This document shows positions 18,618 to 26,351 of a stretch of 64,000 bases of DNA, one piece after another. Below the pieces are notes generated by a model. It was given only the letters and a program-made list of their open reading frames with translations. It made no database searches and was not told the DNA's origin. Source of the DNA: Mycobacterium sp. ELW1 (GTDB lineage Bacteria > Actinomycetota > Actinomycetes > Mycobacteriales > Mycobacteriaceae); assembly GCF_008329905.1 (NCBI RefSeq), contig NZ_CP032155.1, forward strand, positions 1,984,001-2,048,000. The letters run 5' to 3'. The stretch's first letter is position 1. The number at the start of each line of letters is the position of its first letter. The position numbers were made by a program, and so were the translations under genes.

Positions 18618-19445
18618 CTGCCGCCGTCGACGGGCAGGGTGACGCCGGTGATGTATCGGGCTTCGTCGGATGCCAGGAATAGCACTGCATTGGCGATGTC
18701 TTCGGGTTCGACCCAGCCGATCGGCAGCGTGTGCATCAGCTGCCCGACCACCTTCATGTCCTCCGGACCCGGGTTCTCCAGATCGGGACGGAACAGCCGC
18801 ATCGTGCCCTCGTTCATGAACAGCGGCGTGTTCACGTTCGTCGGGTGTACGGAGTTGACCCGGATGTTCTGCGCGCCCAGCTCGACGGCGAACGTCCGCA
18901 TCAGGCCGACCACACCGTGTTTGGCGGCGACGTAGTGCCCGTGTGTGCGGGTAGGCCTTGAGTCCGCCGACCGAGCTGGTCAGGATGATCGAGCCGCCAC
19001 GGCCGCCTTCGAGGATGTGCGGCACACCGGCTTTCACCGTCTTCCACACGCCGCCGAGGTTGATGTCGATCATCGCGGTCCAGTCGGTCTCGCTGGTCTT
19101 GTCCAGCGTCTGGCCGCCGTTGCCGATGCCGGCGTTGGCCACGATGATGTCGAGGCGGCCCAGGGCATCGACGCCCGCGTCGACCGCGTTCTTGAGCGCG
19201 TCGTAGTCGCGGACGTCGACCTCGGCGGTGTAGATCTGCCGGTTGTGGCCCTTGACCAGGTCTGCGGTCTCGGCCAGATCTTCCGGTGTGGACGCGGCGA
19301 TCAGGTCGACGGTGTCGATCTTCTTGCAGATGTCCACCGCGATGATGTCGGCGCCCTCGGATGCCAGCCGCACCGCGTGCGCGCGACCCTGCCCGCGCGC
19401 CGCGCCGGTGACGAACGCGACTTTGCCTTCTACCCGTCCTGCCAT
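18605..19445 (-). pseudogene. Mycofactocin-type SDR dehydrogenase, broken by a +1 frameshift
   Basis: The first half reads as a carveol-dehydrogenase-like [59 protein letters not shown]. The sequence then leaves frame around 18944-18952 within a CACACAC run, just before the expected Tyr-Lys catalytic pair. One frame over it resumes as [30 protein letters not shown] and [15 protein letters not shown] with a TAA at 18607-18605. The whole span is 841 nt, that is 280 codons plus one base. The extended N-terminal pattern matches SDRs thought to use bound NAD recycled through mycofactocin. It could be a true pseudogene or a one-base sequence error. Confidence 0.75.
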
Positions 19446-19479
19446 GATTTTTCAGTCCTCGTGTCGTAGGTGATGGATG

Positions 19480-20685
19480 TCAGGGGACGATCGTCGGCAT
19501 GGCGTCCCAGCCCCGGACCGCGGTGGTCTGAGACTTCTGCGCGCCCGACCAGTCGACGTCCCATGTGGGGAAGCGCTTGAGGATCTCTTCGAGCGCGATC
19601 CGGCCCTCCATCCGGGCCAGAGCATTGCCCATGCAGAAATGCGTGCCGGCGCCAAACGTCATGTGCGACTTGAGCTCACGATGAATGTCGAATACATCCC
19701 CATTCGGGGCGAACCGCCGGTTGTCGCGGTTGGCCGCTCCGACGAGCATCAGCATCGCCGACCCCGCGGGCACGGTCTGGCCGTAGTACTCGACGTCGCG
19801 GGTGACGTAGCGCGCGATCTGCAGGGCGGGCGGCTCCCAGCGCAGAATCTCCTCGATCGCCTGCGGAATCAGCGCCGGATTCTCGGCCAGCTCACGTCGC
19901 TGATCGGGATATTCGGCCAGGGTCTTTCCGGCCCAGCCGATCAGCCGGGTGGTGGTCTCGGATCCGGCCGTCGCGATCACCGTCAAATAGAGCAGCAGCT
20001 CCTCGCGGTGCAGCCGCCGCACCGTGCCGGTCTCGTCGGTGAACTCGGCGTTGAGCAGATCGGTCATGATGTCGTCGGAGGGGTGATCGCGCCGGTAGTC
20101 GATGAACTCGGCGAACACCTCGCCGGTGGCCAGCAGATCGACTTCCTTCTTCTGCAGAGTCGCCTCACCGTGGTCGGTGATCGCCCGCTGCCGATCCTCC
20201 GGGATGCCGAGCAGCATGCCGATCACCCGCATCGGCATCTGCTCGCCGAGGTCGTTGACGAAGTCGAACCGGCCCGTACCGACCAGCGGATCCAGGCACC
20301 GGGTGGTGAACTCACGGATCTGCGGCTCCAGCGCGGCAACTTTGCGCGGGGTGAACACTCGCGACAGCAGGTTGCGGTGGATGTTGTGGATCGGCGGATC
20401 CTCGAAAATCAATGTGCCGGGCGGAATTTCCATGCCGGATTTGATGATCTCCAGCAATGCACCCCGGCCGGAGATGAACGTCTCGTGGTCGATGACCGCC
20501 TTGTTGACATCGTCGAACCGGCTCAGCGCGTAGAAGTCCAGATCAGGGTTGTAGTACAGCGGGGCTTCCTCGCGCAGGCGCGCAAACATCGGAAACGGGT
20601 TGATGTTCTGCTCGACGTCATAGGGGTCGTAGTGCAGATCCTGAGCGGCACTGACTGTCACCGGATTGTTCCTCCCATGGGCCAT
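19480..20685 (-). CDS. Cytochrome P450
   Basis: A 401-residue soluble P450 monooxygenase. The I-helix oxygen-activation motif is VIATAGSETTTRLIG, the K-helix ExxR is in AIEEILRWEPPA, and the heme-thiolate motif is MTFGAGTHFCMGNALAR with Cys351. I use ATG 20685; ATG 20700 would add five residues with no better ribosome binding site. It leads a minus-strand operon with the broken SDR and the molybdopterin enzyme, and its promoter region is shared with a divergent SDR and holds the perfect palindrome at 20766-20780. It probably hydroxylates a hydrophobic substrate that the SDR then oxidises. The ferredoxin at 22440 is a possible electron donor. Confidence 0.9.
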   Translation of the reverse strand: MAHGRNNPVTVSAAQDLHYDPYDVEQNINPFPMFARLREEAPLYYNPDLDFYALSRFDDVNKAVIDHETFISGRGALLEIIKSGMEIPPGTLIFEDPPIHNIHRNLLSRVFTPRKVAALEPQIREFTTRCLDPLVGTGRFDFVNDLGEQMPMRVIGMLLGIPEDRQRAITDHGEATLQKKEVDLLATGEVFAEFIDYRRDHPSDDIMTDLLNAEFTDETGTVRRLHREELLLYLTVIATAGSETTTRLIGWAGKTLAEYPDQRRELAENPALIPQAIEEILRWEPPALQIARYVTRDVEYYGQTVPAGSAMLMLVGAANRDNRRFAPNGDVFDIHRELKSHMTFGAGTHFCMGNALARMEGRIALEEILKRFPTWDVDWSGAQKSQTTAVRGWDAMPTIVP

Positions 20686-20765
20686 CGGTGGGAGCAACAA
20701 TTGCAGTTCCGTTCAAAAGGTGTCAATGGCATGTCCGGAATGCGTGAGGTTTGCTGACCAAGTGA

Positions 20766-20780
20766 GAGAACATCGTTCTC
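20766..20780. promoter_or_regulatory. 15-bp perfect palindrome GAGAACATCGTTCTC
   Basis: Six-base arms GAGAAC/GTTCTC around ATC, in the gap between the P450 (-) and the SDR (+). The same architecture appears at 32027-32041 (perfect) and, with one mismatch each, at 7328-7342 and 34798-34812. TetR- and IclR-type repressors bind sites of this size. It is not the KstR motif as I know it, which has a 2-bp spacer. Confidence 0.55.
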
Positions 20781-20810
20781 ATCCCGCTCGCTTACCCGGC
20801 GCACATCGAA

Positions 20811-20831
20811 TTTAAAGCACGCGCTTGACTT
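20811..20831. promoter_or_regulatory. Half-conserved copy of the TetR-region operator
   Basis: This stretch shares TTAAA at its left and CGCTTGACTT at its right with the 22-bp palindrome at 21714-21735 in front of the tetR gene. It lies upstream of the SDR at 20902 and includes a TTGACT that could serve as -35. The repetition of an uncommon sequence on both sides of one SDR suggests that the TetR protein controls the SDR as well as itself. Confidence 0.4.
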
Positions 20832-20901
20832 CGGTCCGGCGTAGCGAGTTGACTGCGTACGCGCACCGGATCGGCGTGCCGACGAGAGGGATTGGGCCGT
20901 C

Positions 20902-21717
20902 ATGGGCAACGAATTGGCAGGCAAGATCGCAGTGGTCACCGGCGGTGCATCGGGCCTCGGCGCCGCGATTGTCGAGCGATTTCTGGCCGAGGGCGCCACC
21001 GTCGCGTTTGGCGACATCGACGCCGAGCAGGGGCGAGCACTGGCCGATGCGCACGGCGCGAAAGCGCTGTTTCTGCCGACCGATGTTTCCGACACCGAGC
21101 AGCTCACACGCCTGATCGACACCGCGGCCGACACGTTCGGCGGCCTCGACGTGATGGTGAACAACGCCGGGATCTCCGGAAAGATGCACCGGAGTTTCCT
21201 GGACGACAACCTCGACGACTTCGAGCGGGTGTTGGCCGTCAACCTCAAAGCCGTGATGGCCGGAACCCGAGATGCCGCCCGGCGCATGACGGAACGCGGC
21301 GGCTCCATCATCAACCTGACCTCCATCGGCGGAATCCAGGCCGGCGGGGGTGTGATGACCTATCGCGCGTCGAAGGCCGCGGTCATCCACTTCACCAAGT
21401 GCGCCGCGATCGAACTGGCCAACTACGAGATCCGGGTGAACTGCCTTGCACCCGGACATATTCGGACGGCCATCGTGTCGAAGTCCGCGCACGGCATGGA
21501 TCCCGAGCAGGTGGCCAAGTTCGAAGCGGGCATTCGCGCGACCATGCGCGCCGACCGGCCGTTGGAGCGGGAGGGGACCGCCGAGGATGTGGCCGAAGCG
21601 ATCCTCTACTTCGCAGGCGACCGCTCGCCGTACGTCACCGGCACGGTGTTGCCGGTCGACGGGGGGACTGCAGCGGGCAAGCCGGTGCCGAAGAAGAAAA
21701 AGCCGGTCGATTCTTAA
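20902..21717 (+). CDS. SDR-family oxidoreductase with a lysine-rich tail
   Basis: A 271-residue classical SDR. Visible are IAVVTGGASGLGAAIVERF for cofactor binding, VMVNNAGISG, the catalytic TYRASKAAVIHFTK, and YVTGTVLPVDGGTA near the end. The tail GKPVPKKKKPVDS is more basic than usual for the family. It is divergent from the P450 and carries an operator-like sequence on each side (20811 and 21714), so it is probably under the control of the TetR gene that follows 46 bp downstream. The stop TAA lies inside the 22-bp palindrome. It probably oxidises an alcohol in the catabolic pathway. Confidence 0.85.
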   Translation: MGNELAGKIAVVTGGASGLGAAIVERFLAEGATVAFGDIDAEQGRALADAHGAKALFLPTDVSDTEQLTRLIDTAADTFGGLDVMVNNAGISGKMHRSFLDDNLDDFERVLAVNLKAVMAGTRDAARRMTERGGSIINLTSIGGIQAGGGVMTYRASKAAVIHFTKCAAIELANYEIRVNCLAPGHIRTAIVSKSAHGMDPEQVAKFEAGIRATMRADRPLEREGTAEDVAEAILYFAGDRSPYVTGTVLPVDGGTAAGKPVPKKKKPVDS

Positions 21718-21735
21718 ATCAATCGCTTGACTTAA
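21714..21735. promoter_or_regulatory. 22-bp palindrome before tetR (probable TetR operator)
   Basis: The left arm TTAAATCAA faces the right arm TTGACTTAA across TCGC; only two of eleven base pairs fail. It overlaps the SDR stop codon, contains a TTGACT, and is 29 bp before the tetR ATG. Autoregulation of a TetR repressor from such a site is the usual arrangement. Confidence 0.5.
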
Positions 21736-21763
21736 TTACGATCACGGCGTTGACTGGCGTGCG

Positions 21764-22432
21764 ATGACCACCGCCACCACTCCTTCCGGGAGCACCCGCA
21801 CCGATCGGGCGAGCCTGACCCGTGAGGCGATCCTCACCGCCGCCGAGCGACTCTTCGCTGAACACGGCGTCTTCGCGGTCTCCAACCGTCAGGTCAGCGA
21901 AGCCGCCGGGCAGGGCAACAATGCGGCCGTCGGCTACCACTTCGGCACCAAGACCGACCTGGTCCGCGCGATCGAACACAAGCACGCCGTTCCGGTGGAG
22001 AAGCTGCGCGAAGAGCGAATCGCCGCGATGCCCGGCACCGGAATCGGCCTCCGCGACTGGGTCGAATGCCTGGTGCTGCCGCTGACCGATCACCTGACCG
22101 AGTTGGGCAACCCCACCTGGTATGCCCGGTTCGCCGCGCAGGTGATGGCCGACCCGGCTTACCAGAAGACCGTCACCCGTGACGCGCTGGCGTTGCCCGC
22201 TCTGATCACGGTGGTGGAGGGCATCAACCGATGCCTGCCGGATGTGCCGGGCCATGTGCGGATGGAACGCAACATCATGGCGCGCAACTTGTTGATGCAC
22301 ACCTGCGCCGAATATGAGCGGGCCCTCGCCGAGGACTCGCCGCTGCCTCTGACCAATTGGCGCACAGCCGCTTCCGGACTCGTCGACGCGATCGTCGGAC
22401 TGTGGCTGGCCCCCGTGACACGACAAGGCTAG
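21764..22432 (+). CDS. TetR-family transcriptional regulator
   Basis: A 222-residue repressor. The N-terminal helix-turn-helix domain reads TREAILTAAERLFAEHG, then NRQVSEAAGQGNNAAVGYHFGTK, close to the TetR consensus. The rest is an all-helical ligand domain with no recognisable motif. It sits between an SDR and the ferredoxin/P450 operon, all on the + strand, with its own likely operator at 21714-21735 and a related sequence at 20811. Its ligand is probably a substrate or CoA ester of the pathway. Whether it also binds the GAGAAY-N3-RTTCTC sites elsewhere in the window cannot be decided from sequence. Confidence 0.85.
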   Translation: MTTATTPSGSTRTDRASLTREAILTAAERLFAEHGVFAVSNRQVSEAAGQGNNAAVGYHFGTKTDLVRAIEHKHAVPVEKLREERIAAMPGTGIGLRDWVECLVLPLTDHLTELGNPTWYARFAAQVMADPAYQKTVTRDALALPALITVVEGINRCLPDVPGHVRMERNIMARNLLMHTCAEYERALAEDSPLPLTNWRTAASGLVDAIVGLWLAPVTRQG

Positions 22433-22439
22433 TACCACG

Positions 22440-22634
22440 ATGAAGGTCACCGTCGACCAGGACAAGTGCGTTTCCTCCGGCCAATGCGTGCTCAACGCGG
22501 CCGAGGTCTTCGATCAGCGTGACTCCGACGGTGTCGTGATGCTGCTCGAAACCAACCCGCCCGCCGATCAGGAAGACAACGCGCGCCGCGCGGCCGCGGC
22601 CTGTCCCGCGCAAGCCATCTACGTCGAGGAGTGA
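22440..22634 (+). CDS. [3Fe-4S] ferredoxin, P450 partner
   Basis: A 64-residue ferredoxin with ligands Cys10, Cys16 and Cys55 (DKCVSSGQC ... AACPAQAI). The position of the fourth Cys of a [4Fe-4S] site holds Ser13, so a [3Fe-4S] cluster is expected, as in actinobacterial P450 ferredoxins. It starts 7 bp after the TetR stop and ends 3 bp before the P450 start, so it is almost certainly the electron donor of that P450. A ferredoxin reductase is not present in the window. Confidence 0.9.
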   Translation: MKVTVDQDKCVSSGQCVLNAAEVFDQRDSDGVVMLLETNPPADQEDNARRAAAACPAQAIYVEE

Positions 22635-22637
22635 AGC

Positions 22638-23879
22638 ATGTCGGACACGTTGACATCTGAGGCGACCGAGGCGGCAGGCGCCGCACCGGAGTACCCGATG
22701 GAGCGCGCGGCGCGATGCCCGTTCGCCCCGCCTCCCCAGTTGCTCGAGATGAACGAGACCGCGCCGCTGTCGCGGGTGCGGATCTGGGACGGCAGCACCC
22801 CGTGGGTGGTGACCGGCTATGAGGCGGCTCGCGCACTGTTCGCCGACCCGCGAATCAGCGTCGACGACCGGATTTCCGGCTTCCCGCACTGGAATGCGCA
22901 CATGGAAGCCACGGTGAACAAGCGGCCCCGGTCGGTCTTCACCTCCGATGCCGAGGAGCACACCCGGTTCCGGCGCATGTTGTCCAAGCCGTTCACCTTC
23001 CGCCGGGTGGAAACGCTGCGTGCGGTGATCCAACAAGTCACCGACGAGTGCATCGACGAGATACTGGCCGGGCCCAAGCCCGCCGACATGATCAAGAAGC
23101 TCGCCTTGCCGGTACCCACGCGGGTGATCAGCGACATGCTCGGCGTGCCCTACGAGGACCACGAGTTCTTTCAGGAACACGCCAACGCCGGGATGGCCCG
23201 CAACGCCGCCGCCGACGCCATGCAAAAGGGTGCGATGAGCCTGCACCAGTACCTGATCAACCTGGTGGAGAAGAAGCAGAAAGAGCCCGCCGAGGACGCC
23301 ATTTCCGATCTCGCCGAACGGGTCACCGCGGGCGAGATCAGCGTGAAGGAGGCCGCCCAGCTGGGTACCGGCCTGCTGATCGCGGGTCACGAGACCACCG
23401 CCAACATGATCGGGCTCGGTCTGTGTGCCCTGCTGGTGAACCCCGAACAGGCTGCGCTGCTGCGCGATTCCGACGACCCGAAGTTCATCGCGAACGCAGT
23501 CGAGGAACTGATGCGCTTCCTGTCGATCATTCAGACCGGTCAGCGTCGGGTGGCCCTCGAGGACATCGAGATCGGCGGCGAGACCATCAAGGCCAATGAA
23601 GGTGTCATCCTCGATCTCGCCCCGGCGAACTGGGATCCCGCGATGTACCCCGACCCCGGCAAGCTCGACCTGACCCGTGATGCCAGCCAGCAGTTGGGTT
23701 TCGGCTACGGCCGGCACCAGTGCGTCGGCCAGCAACTGGCCCGTGCCGAGATGCAGATCGTGTTCCCGACCGTGTTGCGCCGGATCCCCGAGATGAAGCT
23801 GGCGATCCCGTTCGACGAGGTGCCGTTCGCGGAAGACCGCCTTGCCTATGGCGTTTACGAGCTACCCGTTACTTGGTGA
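22638..23879 (+). CDS. Cytochrome P450 (ferredoxin-coupled)
   Basis: A 413-residue P450. The I-helix motif is GLLIAGHETTANMIG, ExxR is in AVEELMRFLS, and the heme motif is LGFGYGRHQCVGQQLAR with Cys362. The general look (RFRRMLSKPFTFRRVE, QTGQRRVALEDIEIGG) resembles the CYP105 group of actinobacteria, which hydroxylate varied hydrophobic compounds. It is directly downstream of its ferredoxin and upstream of an amidohydrolase, all on the + strand with short gaps. Substrate unknown. Confidence 0.9.
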   Translation: MSDTLTSEATEAAGAAPEYPMERAARCPFAPPPQLLEMNETAPLSRVRIWDGSTPWVVTGYEAARALFADPRISVDDRISGFPHWNAHMEATVNKRPRSVFTSDAEEHTRFRRMLSKPFTFRRVETLRAVIQQVTDECIDEILAGPKPADMIKKLALPVPTRVISDMLGVPYEDHEFFQEHANAGMARNAAADAMQKGAMSLHQYLINLVEKKQKEPAEDAISDLAERVTAGEISVKEAAQLGTGLLIAGHETTANMIGLGLCALLVNPEQAALLRDSDDPKFIANAVEELMRFLSIIQTGQRRVALEDIEIGGETIKANEGVILDLAPANWDPAMYPDPGKLDLTRDASQQLGFGYGRHQCVGQQLARAEMQIVFPTVLRRIPEMKLAIPFDEVPFAEDRLAYGVYELPVTW

Positions 23880-23916
23880 CAAGCCCCCTCAGCCCTAATC
23901 GATTGGAGTGTCCACG

Positions 23917-25083
23917 ATGTCGACGTTGACTGCCACGCTCTACCCGCCGGAAGGTTTCGGCGCGCCCAAGAACCGTCAGGGTCATGCCACGGGTGACTTC
24001 GGATTGCCCGCCGGCACTGAGGTTTTCTCGGCCGACAACCACATCTCGGTGGCCCAGGACATCTTCTACGAGAAGTTCCCCGAGGATCTCAAAGGTCAGG
24101 CGCCCCGGATCTGGTACGAAGACGGCGCCTACATGGTCGGCATGAAGGGCAAGGCGTGGACCGGCGGTGACTTCGGCCGGGTTCTCATGCAGTACGACGA
24201 TATGGCCGGGGCGTCGACCAACGACATGGCTGCCCGCGTCCGCGAACTCGCTGAGGACGGTATCGACAAGGAGTTGGCCTTCCCCAACGCCGTCCTCGCG
24301 TTGTTCCACTACCCGGACAAGGCGTTGCGGGAGCGGGTGTTCCGTGTCTACAACGAGGTGATGGCCGAACTGCAGGAGCAGTCCAAGGGGCACTTCTACG
24401 GGGTCGGCCTGATCAACTGGTGGGATCCGAAGGGCACCCGCCAGAACCTCGCAGAGCTGAAGGCTCTCGGACTCAAGACTTTTCTGCTGCCGCTCAATCC
24501 GGGCAAGGATGACGACGGCAACATCTACGACTATGGCGCCGCGTCGATGGATGCGGTCTGGGACGAGATCGAAGACTCCGGCGTGCCCGTCACACACCAC
24601 ATCGGAGAGACGCCGCCGAAGACGCCGTGCGAGAACAACAGCGTCGTCGTCGGAATGATGGTCAACGTCGACTCGTTCCGCGAACAGTTCGCCAAGTACG
24701 TCTTCTCCGGAATCCTCGACCGGCACCCGAAGCTGAAGGTCGGCTGGTTCGAAGGCGGAATCGCCTGGGTGCCAACCGCATTGCAGGATGCGCAGCACAT
24801 GCTCGCGTCCTACCGGCACATGTTCAACCACCAGTTGTCCCACGATCCTCGGTACTACTGGGACAACCACATGTGCGCCTCGTTCATGGTGGACCCGCTC
24901 GGCTTGGAGCTCATCGACAAGATCGGCGTGGACAACGTGATGTGGTCGTCGGACTACCCGCACAACGAATCGACCTTCGGTTACTCGGAGAAGTCCTTGG
25001 CGACCGTGGTCGAGGCAGTGGGCCCGGAGAACGCGGCCAAGATCTGCAGCTCCAACATCAAGAATTTCCTGGGCGTCCAGTGA
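23917..25083 (+). CDS. Amidohydrolase family 2 (ACMSD/decarboxylase-like TIM barrel)
   Basis: A 388-residue metal-dependent hydrolase-fold protein. Visible are FSADNHISVAQDIF near the N-terminus, where D-x-H supplies metal ligands in this family, VTHHIGETPP for the strand-5 His, and VMWSSDYPHNESTF for the final Asp. Family members hydrolyse or decarboxylate small acids, and many act on ring-fission products. ATG 23917 is chosen because GGAG at 23905 lies 8 nt before it; GTG 23908 overlaps that site. It is coupled by a 4-bp overlap to the M24-fold gene behind it. A related amidohydrolase is encoded at 32065. Confidence 0.8.
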   Translation: MSTLTATLYPPEGFGAPKNRQGHATGDFGLPAGTEVFSADNHISVAQDIFYEKFPEDLKGQAPRIWYEDGAYMVGMKGKAWTGGDFGRVLMQYDDMAGASTNDMAARVRELAEDGIDKELAFPNAVLALFHYPDKALRERVFRVYNEVMAELQEQSKGHFYGVGLINWWDPKGTRQNLAELKALGLKTFLLPLNPGKDDDGNIYDYGAASMDAVWDEIEDSGVPVTHHIGETPPKTPCENNSVVVGMMVNVDSFREQFAKYVFSGILDRHPKLKVGWFEGGIAWVPTALQDAQHMLASYRHMFNHQLSHDPRYYWDNHMCASFMVDPLGLELIDKIGVDNVMWSSDYPHNESTFGYSEKSLATVVEAVGPENAAKICSSNIKNFLGVQ

Positions 25084-26351
25084 CGACATCTACCCATTCC
25101 GGCGTCACCCAGATAGCCCGGACCGGGCATACGTGGCTGGATATTCCGCAGGAGCCCGATTTCGCCAGGATGCGCAGCGAAGTCGGCGCCCGTCTACATA
25201 CCGCGATGGCCGATCAGGGCGTGGACGCACTGGTGCTTCTGGGCAACAGCAATGTCATGTACGCCACCGGAATCAGCTGGCCGCTGGCGGACGCCGGGTT
25301 GTCGCATGTGGAGCGGCCGGTGGCGGTGATCCTGGCCGACGACGAGTACCCGCACCTGTTCCTGCCGTTCCATGAGGACGCGGCGGTGGAATCCGGCCTG
25401 CCCGATGACCATCTGCATGGGCCCATGTACCTCGAATTCGACGAAGGTGTAGCGGAATTCGCGACTATCCTGGCCACACTTGTCTCGCCGGGCGCGGCGG
25501 TGGCGACCGATGAGTTGACCGGGGCGATGCGACGAGCCGGCACCGCGCTGTTCCCCACCCCGCCGGTGGACGCCGCCCCGACCGTCGGTGCTGCGAAACT
25601 GGTGAAGACCATCGACCAGATCGCCTGCATCCGGCGAGCCTGTCAGATCACCGAACTAGCCGTCGCCGAGATTCAGAAGTCGCTGGCGCCCGGCGCTCGT
25701 CAGATCGATCTGTCCGCTGAATTCGTGCGTCGCACTTTCGAGCTCGGCGCGACTACGAACATGTTCGACTCGATCTGGCAGGTCATGCCCACGTCGAAGG
25801 CGACCCAGGGAACCTGGACCACCACCGGCGATCTTGCCCTGCCGCTGTTGACCACCGAGCGCGAGCTGGCGCAAGGCGACGTGTTGTGGACGGACGTGTC
25901 CATCGCTTACCACGGCTACTGCTCTGATCATGGGCGCACCTGGATCGTCGGTCAGGAACCGACACCGGTGCAGCAGCAGCAATTCGAGAAATGGAGCCGG
26001 GTTGTCGACGGGGTGCTCTCGGTGACCAAGGCCGGCGCCACCTGTGGTGACCTCGGGCGCGCGGCAATCGCCGCCGCGGGCGGGGAGAAGCCGTGGCTGC
26101 CGCACTTCTACCTGGGGCATGGGATCGGAACGAGTGCGGCCGAAATGCCGATGATCGGAACGGATCTCGGCCAGGAGTGGGACGACAATTTCGTCTTTCC
26201 GGCCGGCATGTTGTTGGTGTTCGAGCCCGTGGTGTGGGAAGACGGCACCGGCGGCTATCGGGGCGAGGAGATCGTCGTCGTCACCGATGGTGGCTGGATG
26301 CCGCTGACCTCCTATCCATACGACCCGTATGAGGTGCCCAATGGGAATTGA
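25080..26351 (+). CDS. M24-family metallopeptidase-fold hydrolase (intact metal site)
   Basis: A 423-residue pita-bread protein, starting at GTG 25080 within the upstream stop. The N-terminal creatinase/prolidase domain (LHTAMADQGVDALVLLGNSN) precedes the catalytic half. All five expected metal ligands can be placed: two Asp in WTDVSIAYHGYCSD (spacing D-x10-D), His in YLGHGIGTSAAE, Glu in LVFEPVVW, and Glu in GYRGEEIVVV. It is thus a likely active prolidase, creatinase or amidohydrolase. It overlaps a second M24-fold gene whose metal ligands are mostly replaced, so a catalytic/non-catalytic pair is possible. Its place in a P450 and CoA operon argues against a housekeeping peptidase. Confidence 0.8.
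   Translation: MTTSTHSGVTQIARTGHTWLDIPQEPDFARMRSEVGARLHTAMADQGVDALVLLGNSNVMYATGISWPLADAGLSHVERPVAVILADDEYPHLFLPFHEDAAVESGLPDDHLHGPMYLEFDEGVAEFATILATLVSPGAAVATDELTGAMRRAGTALFPTPPVDAAPTVGAAKLVKTIDQIACIRRACQITELAVAEIQKSLAPGARQIDLSAEFVRRTFELGATTNMFDSIWQVMPTSKATQGTWTTTGDLALPLLTTERELAQGDVLWTDVSIAYHGYCSDHGRTWIVGQEPTPVQQQQFEKWSRVVDGVLSVTKAGATCGDLGRAAIAAAGGEKPWLPHFYLGHGIGTSAAEMPMIGTDLGQEWDDNFVFPAGMLLVFEPVVWEDGTGGYRGEEIVVVTDGGWMPLTSYPYDPYEVPNGN

Noticed and set aside
16443..19445. A single 1000-residue SDR-molybdopterin fusion protein
   Set aside because: The middle of the open frame ([19 protein letters not shown]) is low-complexity Arg-rich text, while a perfect SDR C-terminus is present one frame over; a frameshift explains it better.
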